NCBI RefSeq assembly: GCF_000303155.1
Contig: NC_018719.1
Coordinates: forward strand, 124,001 to 188,000
DNA length: 64,000 nt
Source of the DNA: Candidatus Nitrososphaera gargensis Ga9.2
GTDB taxonomy: Archaea; Thermoproteota; Nitrososphaeria; Nitrososphaerales; Nitrososphaeraceae
Reading direction: 5' to 3'
Within the stretch, counting starts at the first letter, position 1. Every line of letters starts with the position of its first letter. The translations under genes and the position numbers were made by a program. Under the pieces are notes generated by a model, which was given only the letters and a program-made list of their open reading frames with translations, had not been told where the DNA came from and ran no database searches. Shown in pieces: positions 61,393-64,000 of the stretch.

Positions 61393-61569
61393 CTACCGCA
61401 ATACCTTCATGGCGCATGTGTCGCAGTATTTCTCTACAATAGTGACGTTTTCGCCAACATCAAAGCAGGCCTCCTGTGTCGCCAAGTTCGCGCAAGTAAT
61501 GCAATACTTCAATTTTTTCTCTTTAACTGTAGTTACAAAGGGTTTGATGGTTAGCAAAAATTTTGCCAT
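61393..61569 (-). CDS. Zinc miniprotein, 58 aa
   Basis: ATG 61569 to TAG 61393. KYCITCANLATQEACFDVGE and IVEKYCDTCAMKVLR give CxxC ... C ... CxxC, a zinc-ribbon-like knuckle in the second half. The N-terminal part (MAKFLLTIKPFVTTVKEKK) is beta-like. Likely cotranscribed with 61130. Confidence 0.65.
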   Translation of the reverse strand: MAKFLLTIKPFVTTVKEKKLKYCITCANLATQEACFDVGENVTIVEKYCDTCAMKVLR

Positions 61570-61721
61570 TTCTCCTCACTTTGTGTAGCTCCCGACGAGT
61601 GCAACTTTCAGTGATGTGGCTATTATAGCTGATGAAAGTATCAAAAATCTAGTGTTACTATCTTTCTTGTCAATCATCACATGCTGGATGCCTTTTACTC
61701 ATAAGAACGTACTGGTCTTGG

Positions 61722-62003
61722 TTGATAGATAAGTCTGAAGGAGCTCACCGGATAGAGGGGAGATATGATCTTATTGTAAAGGTTAAAGCAGAAACGGAGC
61801 ATGAATTGAAAGAGTTAATTTCGACAAACATCAGTACTATACAAGGCATTGATGTGTCACTAAAGAATTTGATATATTATGCAATGAAGATATTGAACCA
61901 AAAAGTGGGGAAAGGCTCGAGCCGAGCGTGTTCGGAATGTGTCATTGTGGATTCGCTGGCGGATTTTGGAGCCAAAGATCGTGTAAGCCATAGCAGCCAG
62001 TAA
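61722..62003 (+). CDS. Lrp/AsnC ligand-binding-domain protein, possibly degenerate
   Basis: TTG start 61722. First 55 residues (RIEGRYDLIVKVKAETEHEL, KELISTNISTIQGIDVS) fit the AsnC effector-binding (RAM) domain from its second strand on; the first strand is not seen. No HTH. The second half overlaps the miniprotein at 61860 on the opposite strand and looks less natural. Real but perhaps truncated. Confidence 0.5.
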   Translation: MIDKSEGAHRIEGRYDLIVKVKAETEHELKELISTNISTIQGIDVSLKNLIYYAMKILNQKVGKGSSRACSECVIVDSLADFGAKDRVSHSSQ

Positions 62004-62045
62004 GCCGCCTACTCCAACAAAGAGAACCGTAAGTACTGTGTCCAT
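61860..62045 (-). CDS. Small single-pass membrane protein
   Basis: 61 aa. TVLTVLFVGVGGLLAAMAYT (about 3-22) is a membrane helix, followed by a basic tail (GSKIRQRIHNDTFRTRSARA). ATG at 62045. The last 30 residues lie opposite the AsnC-type gene. Resembles the 16227 miniprotein in layout. Confidence 0.45.
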   Translation of the reverse strand: MDTVLTVLFVGVGGLLAAMAYTIFGSKIRQRIHNDTFRTRSARAFPHFLVQYLHCIIYQIL

Positions 62046-62255
62046 TTGATCTCCTCATCAATACTATGACAACAGCGCATGTGAACCTTTGTAATATTTA
62101 TAAAATTTCAAAAAAACTTTTTACATCTAATACATCTGTTTTATGGGTGATCACTGATATTATTATAATAATTGAATGCAATAGATGAGATGAGAATTTT
62201 TCTATATTTATATTGACTTAAATACATTAAGACCCAGTCTAGCAATCTTCTACAT

Positions 62256-62462
62256 TTACTCTGTATGTACCAGATAGTATCTTTCTATTGTGTCACCAGT
62301 ATGACGCAGAACGCCTTTTGCATCGAGACCGTCCTGTGCGCGTCTTACCACACCCCTCCTTTTCAATCTGGTATCCCTAGTAATTTCAGCGGCAGTGGAA
62401 TTAACATGTTTTCTTAGGAAAAGCATGACTAGCTCCTCATTGGGTGTAAAATATTTAGGCAT
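62256..62462 (-). CDS. Mini winged-helix protein
   Basis: 68 aa. NEELVMLFLRKHVNSTAAEI and LKRRGVVRRAQDGLDAKGVL, then RHTGDTIERYYLVHTE, form an HTH and wing with a Tyr-rich end. Paralogue of the 59422 gene. Very basic; probably DNA-binding. Confidence 0.7.
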   Translation of the reverse strand: MPKYFTPNEELVMLFLRKHVNSTAAEITRDTRLKRRGVVRRAQDGLDAKGVLRHTGDTIERYYLVHTE

Positions 62463-62491
62463 GATTATCTATTATATTGAGATGCCTGCCT

Positions 62492-62671
62492 TTATTGCGT
62501 CTGTCTATCTTTTTGGTTAATAACACCAAACATCCGTTTGACGAGCTGATAACTACTGTTATGACATTGACAGGCACACATTTCCGTATTGTCTGAACCG
62601 CTTATTACCGTCTTGACGATGCCTGCGCAGGAATCATGTTCGTTTTGAATGCAAAAGTCAGAATTGCCCAT
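62492..62671 (-). CDS. Cys/His-rich miniprotein
   Basis: 59 aa from ATG 62671 (62734 would add 21 residues without features). DFCIQNEHDSCAGIVK, then MCACQCHNSSYQLVK. The CxCxCH ending and the C-x5-H-x2-C part resemble the 38876 miniprotein. Metal-binding; function unknown. Confidence 0.6.
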   Translation of the reverse strand: MGNSDFCIQNEHDSCAGIVKTVISGSDNTEMCACQCHNSSYQLVKRMFGVINQKDRQTQ

Positions 62672-62708
62672 GATATCAAGTAGTATCGAGTAGTTAAGTA
62701 GGTTGCTG

Positions 62709-63011
62709 TCATGTTTGCTCTTCCAGTGGGGCAATCATTTCTATAACAAGATCGTTGTTACAATGAGGACACTTTAAGGGAAATCTTTCTTCTATTTCCA
62801 TCAAGTCACTGCCATCAGAAGAGCATCTGCCTTCGAATTCCTTATCCTGAATATCTGCATGTACAAACTTTGCTTCTTTTTTGCATATGAAAAGCCGATA
62901 TTCAGCATAATCCAAGTTAGTATCTGTAAGGATTTGGTCAAGGTCTGAGCTACCAAGCGGCAATTTCGATTCATAGCCACAGCCCTTGCACGTAAAATGA
63001 TAAATTTGCAA
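62709..63011 (-). CDS. Zinc-ribbon protein, 100 aa
   Basis: FTCKGCGYESKLPLG at the N-terminus and FPLKCPHCNNDLVIEMI at the C-terminus are the two halves of a zinc ribbon (CxxC each), with an insert carrying two further cysteines. It is 6 bp from the PRC-barrel gene upstream on the same strand. Role unknown. Confidence 0.75.
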   Translation of the reverse strand: MQIYHFTCKGCGYESKLPLGSSDLDQILTDTNLDYAEYRLFICKKEAKFVHADIQDKEFEGRCSSDGSDLMEIEERFPLKCPHCNNDLVIEMIAPLEEQT

Positions 63012-63017
63012 TATAGC

Positions 63018-63580
63018 TTATTGTCCTTCCTCGGCCAGCTTGTCTATCGGCTCACCAGTTGGCAGAGGAGCATTTCTATCTACCCCATACTTCAATAATT
63101 CTGGAAAGTCTATCCCAACTATGACGTTTCTGCCTGCTGCCACTATCTCTGATTTTGGTATATCAAACCTGTAGTCATAGTGACCAAACACCACAATCTT
63201 ATCGTCAGTTTCCTTCACAACATGGCCTACATGGTCTTCGTTGTTTGTCCTGACACCTTTGTTGAATAGTGACTTTGGATATTCTCTTTCGTAGCTTGCC
63301 AAATCAATATTTTCTACCTTTGTCCAAGGGTCTTTTGTCGCTTTTCCTGTGGGAAGTGGTTCTTCTCTGCTAATCTTGAACCTTTTTGCAATATCGTACA
63401 CCGGTAGATCAATCAGGACATTACCGCTGGTAAATCTGATTTCAGACTTCGGAATATCGTATCTGTCGTCTCCCCGCCGAATACTACAATCTTATCGTCA
63501 GTCTCTCTTACAACATGTCCTATGTGGGGCGAATCAAGCGCCTTAACACCTTTGTTAAAATATTTTCCTGAAGTCATCAT
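63018..63580 (-). pseudogene. Tandem PRC-barrel-like protein with one frameshift
   Basis: ATG 63580 (or 63577) starts SGKYFNKGVKALDSPHIGHV and RETDDKIVVFGG, then a one-base shift occurs near 63468; the frame then gives RYDIPKSEIRFTSGNVLIDL and continues into the intact 127 codons at 63018-63401, which repeat it (NKGVRTNNEDHVGHVVKETD, DKIVVFGHYDYRFDIPKSEI). Two repeats of about 75 residues. The second copy could be made from GTG 63401. A frameshift or sequencing error. Confidence 0.7.
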
Positions 63581-63682
63581 GTAACGTTACGTGAAGGTAC
63601 TATTTAACAAGAACAGCCTTTATACGTCTAATACATCATTGTTATTACTTTATGTTCGAATTGGGATAGTTCATATGAACTG

Positions 63683-63862
63683 TTAGAAGTTCTTCTTTAG
63701 CGCATTTAGCTTATCCATCAATTCAGTCTGATTTCTCTCAAGCGATTCCACACGGTCTTTCAGGTTCTTGACTATTATACTCAATCGGCTTATCTCTGCG
63801 TTTGGGCTGGAACTAAGCGAATCCAGCTGATCGTATTCTCTTTTGTCCATGCTTTTTACCAT
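63683..63862 (-). CDS. Coiled-coil miniprotein, 59 aa
   Basis: ATG 63862 (or 63850) to TAA 63683. EISRLSIIVKNLKDRVESLE and RNQTELMDKLNALKKNF give leucine heptads, so a parallel coiled coil is likely. A TATA-like GTTAAAAG lies about 25 bp upstream. No further motif. Confidence 0.6.
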   Translation of the reverse strand: MVKSMDKREYDQLDSLSSSPNAEISRLSIIVKNLKDRVESLERNQTELMDKLNALKKNF

Positions 63863-64000
63863 AACTACTTTGGTACTTGGCGCTTTTAACCTTTAAAACT
63901 AGCAGCGTAAACTAAAATGGTAAACTATTGCTGTTAGGGCATCATCCAGTATATGCCACATATGCGCATGCTGCTTTTACAATGATATAATTAATGCAGA
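63863..64000. other. End of window, no gene seen
   Basis: 138 bp, AT-rich. Apart from the promoter of the coiled-coil gene I see no frame or motif. Confidence 0.5.

Noticed and set aside
1-64000. CRISPR arrays, transposons, integrases and rRNA genes
   Set aside because: None seen: no regularly spaced identical repeats, no transposase or integrase motifs, and no rRNA core sequences in either strand.

Overview
The window looks like the chromosome of a soil-type ammonia-oxidising archaeon (Thaumarchaeota / Nitrososphaeria, most like Nitrososphaera). This is inferred from gene content, not from a database match. The pointers are archaeal ribosomal protein, SecY and RNA polymerase gene orders, RNA polymerase subunit A with A'- and A''-type parts in one frame, a three-gene biotin-dependent acyl-CoA carboxylase like that of the thaumarchaeal 3-hydroxypropionate/4-hydroxybutyrate cycle, a TackOD1-type zinc protein, two TFB genes, Cdc48, Cbf5, and a tRNA-Ser with a bulge-helix-bulge intron. 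No rRNA, transposase, integrase or CRISPR array was seen.

Layout. (1) 1-7.4 kb: informational core, rpoA (5' end missing), L30e, nusA-like, S12, S7, then an unidentified 380-aa gene, the clamp-loader large subunit and a zinc protein. A candidate structured leader RNA lies before the 380-aa gene. (2) 7.4-21.4 kb: an accessory zone of small genes and decayed genes. It holds at least seven single-finger C2H2 proteins or remnants, three DUF2795-type proteins, a KGG-repeat stress protein, a CBS protein, an MscS channel, a GHKL ATPase in two overlapping frames, and a glycoside-hydrolase pseudogene. (3) 21.5-25.1 kb: acyl-CoA carboxylase (carboxyltransferase, biotin carboxylase, biotin carrier). (4) 25.1-32.1 kb: FkbM-type methyltransferase, peroxiredoxin, cysteine desulfurase, and LarE, LarC and LarB, which together make the nickel-pincer nucleotide cofactor. 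A malate/lactate-type dehydrogenase sits among them and no LarA is present. (5) 32.2-39.6 kb: L18, S5, L30, L15, SecY, adenylate kinase, EMC3/DUF106 insertase, CMP kinase, Cbf5, then a Cys-rich miniprotein and tRNA-Ser(GGA). (6) 39.8-44.2 kb: a probable exopolysaccharide locus with a membrane TackOD1/nuclease-fold protein, a processive family 2 glycosyltransferase and, convergent to them, a secreted LysM-lytic transglycosylase, which is unusual in an archaeon. (7) 44.3-50.6 kb: MFS and Lrp/AsnC pseudogenes, an MscS-like protein, an Asn/Thr/Gln-rich secreted protein and a PRC-barrel/DUF2382 stress protein. (8) 50.7-55 kb: a VOC protein (frameshifted), an antibiotic-monooxygenase-type membrane protein, a TFB that has lost all zinc-ribbon cysteines, pirin and a radical SAM protein. 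The TFB and pirin genes share a conserved upstream region of about 69 bp with two inverted repeats at identical spacing, so they probably form one regulon. (9) 55.1-64 kb: Cdc48 behind two miniprotein genes, a universal stress protein, a second TFB with its zinc ribbon, and many miniproteins (zinc, winged-helix, coiled-coil, PRC-like).

What stands out is a housekeeping backbone interrupted by accessory islands rich in miniproteins, zinc knuckles and stress domains, with many single-frameshift genes. The three best candidates for new biology are the TFB/pirin/monooxygenase redox regulon, the LysM-transglycosylase/glycosyltransferase/TackOD1 locus, and the Lar cofactor set without its known client. 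Several genes reported here are under 60 codons and were read directly from the sequence. Their calls rest on zinc motifs, composition and promoter position only.
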